From NCBI RefSeq assembly GCF_001598695.1, contig NZ_BCZK01000018.1, forward strand, positions 1 to 64,000: a stretch of DNA of 64,000 nucleotides, in the 5' to 3' direction. Below are positions 63,248 to 64,000 of this stretch, piece after piece. This stretch comes from Klebsiella oxytoca NBRC 105695. GTDB lineage: Bacteria; Pseudomonadota; Gammaproteobacteria; Enterobacterales; Enterobacteriaceae. The position numbers and the translations under genes were made by a program. Below the pieces are notes generated by a model, which saw only the letters and a program-made list of their open reading frames with translations, was not told the DNA's origin and ran no database searches. Numbering within the stretch: position 1 is the stretch's first letter; every line of letters begins with the position of its first letter.

Positions 63248-64000
63248 ATGAATTTAGAAAAAATCAATGAGTTAACCGCGCAGGATATGGCGGGCGTCAA
63301 TGCGACAATTCTTGAGCAACTCGACTCTGATGTTCAGCTTATCAATCAGTTAGGCTATTACATTGTTAGCGGAGGCGGTAAACGCATTCGTCCGATGATC
63401 GCCGTACTGGCCGCGCGTGCCGTTGGATATCAGGGCAACGCTCATGTCGCCATTGCCGCGCTGATCGAATTTATCCACACCGCCACCCTGCTGCATGATG
63501 ATGTCGTCGATGAGTCTGATATGCGCCGCGGAAAAGCCACAGCAAACGCCGCTTTTGGTAATGCCGCTAGCGTGCTGGTTGGTGATTTCATCTACACCCG
63601 CGCCTTTCAGATGATGACCAGCCTTGGCTCGCTGAGAGTTCTGGAAGTGATGTCGAAAGCCGTTAACGTTATCGCTGAAGGCGAAGTGCTGCAGTTGATG
63701 AACGTCAACGATCCGGACATTACCGAAGAAAACTACATGCGGGTTATTTACAGCAAGACTGCCCGTCTGTTTGAAGCCGCAGCTCAGTGCTCCGGTATTC
63801 TGGCCGACTGTACCGCGGAACAAGAAAAAGCGTTACAGGATTACGGACGCTATCTGGGGACCGCTTTCCAGCTGATCGATGATTTGCTGGACTACAGTTC
63901 AGATGGCGAGCGTCTCGGTAAAAACGTCGGTGACGATCTGAATGAAGGCAAACCTACCCTTCCGCTGCTGCACGCGATGCGGCACGGCAACGCCGAACAA
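63248..64000 (+). CDS. ispB: Octaprenyl diphosphate synthase, 3' end cut off
   Basis: Makes the C40 side chain of ubiquinone and menaquinone. The first 251 codons are present, open to the window edge (E. coli IspB is 323 residues). Motifs: GGGKRIRPMIAVLAAR, first Asp-rich motif LLHDDVVDESDMRRGK near residue 84 and second motif FQLIDDLLDYSSDGERLGKN near 210. Starts MNLEKINELTAQD at the ATG at 63248. Confidence 0.96.
   Translation, partial: MNLEKINELTAQDMAGVNATILEQLDSDVQLINQLGYYIVSGGGKRIRPMIAVLAARAVGYQGNAHVAIAALIEFIHTATLLHDDVVDESDMRRGKATANAAFGNAASVLVGDFIYTRAFQMMTSLGSLRVLEVMSKAVNVIAEGEVLQLMNVNDPDITEENYMRVIYSKTARLFEAAAQCSGILADCTAEQEKALQDYGRYLGTAFQLIDDLLDYSSDGERLGKNVGDDLNEGKPTLPLLHAMRHGNAEQ

Overview
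The window is chromosomal DNA of an enteric gammaproteobacterium (Enterobacteriaceae). Gene order and protein sequences from nlpI-pnp-rpsO-truB-rbfA-infB-nusA-rimP-metY through argG, leuU-secG-glmM-folP-ftsH-rlmE, greA-dacB-obgE to rpmA-rplU-ispB are those of the E. coli 69-72 min region, and the translated products match my memory of the E. coli proteins closely. Two ERIC elements and a REP-like array also point to this family. A galactitol/D-tagatose (gat/tag) cluster lies where E. coli carries the aga/kba genes; that arrangement is known from Klebsiella and Salmonella. I favour Klebsiella/Raoultella or a near relative, but the genus is an inference.

Layout. 1-393: rnpB (minus strand, 3' end cut by the window) with its promoter. 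390-6743: galactarate/glucarate degradation (garKRLP on minus, divergent from garD). 6794-18536: a hexitol/ketohexose catabolic island, made of a PfkB-type kinase plus DeoR-type regulator pair (minus), then gatY-tagK-tagT-tagH and gatZABCD (plus) and the repressor gene gatR. 18866-23875: a chaperone/usher fimbrial operon (yraHIJK). 23926-36247: mostly conserved housekeeping and y-genes (rsmI, lpoA, yraN, diaA, dolP, yraQ, yraR, yhbO, yhbP, yhbQ, yhbS, ubiT, ubiU, ubiV, yhbW). 36280-49986: mtr, yrbN-deaD, nlpI, pnp, rpsO, truB, rbfA, infB, nusA, rimP and tRNA-fMet (all minus). 50294-64000: argG, tRNA-Leu, secG, glmM, folP, ftsH, rlmE, yhbY, greA, dacB, obgE, yhbE, rpmA, rplU and the first 251 codons of ispB.

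How genes work together. GarP imports galactarate/glucarate; GarD dehydrates galactarate, GarL cleaves the keto-deoxy acid to pyruvate and tartronate semialdehyde, GarR reduces the latter to glycerate and GarK phosphorylates it. In the gat/tag island, GatABC imports galactitol as the 1-phosphate and GatD oxidises it to tagatose-6-P. TagT/TagH are predicted to import tagatose as the 1-phosphate and TagK to add the second phosphate. Both branches end at the GatY/GatZ tagatose-1,6-bisphosphate aldolase. A repeated AACTTTCAtt motif, and a shared GATTGATCACAA element holding a CRP half-site, occur in front of these transcription units and suggest one regulon.

No IS element, prophage, CRISPR array or clearly novel defence system was found. 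The least ordinary items are the operator set of the gat/tag island, the uncharacterised kinase/regulator pair, a 24-nt perfect palindrome between yraH and yraI, an ERIC element carrying a 65-bp insert, and a candidate structured leader in front of yhbW.
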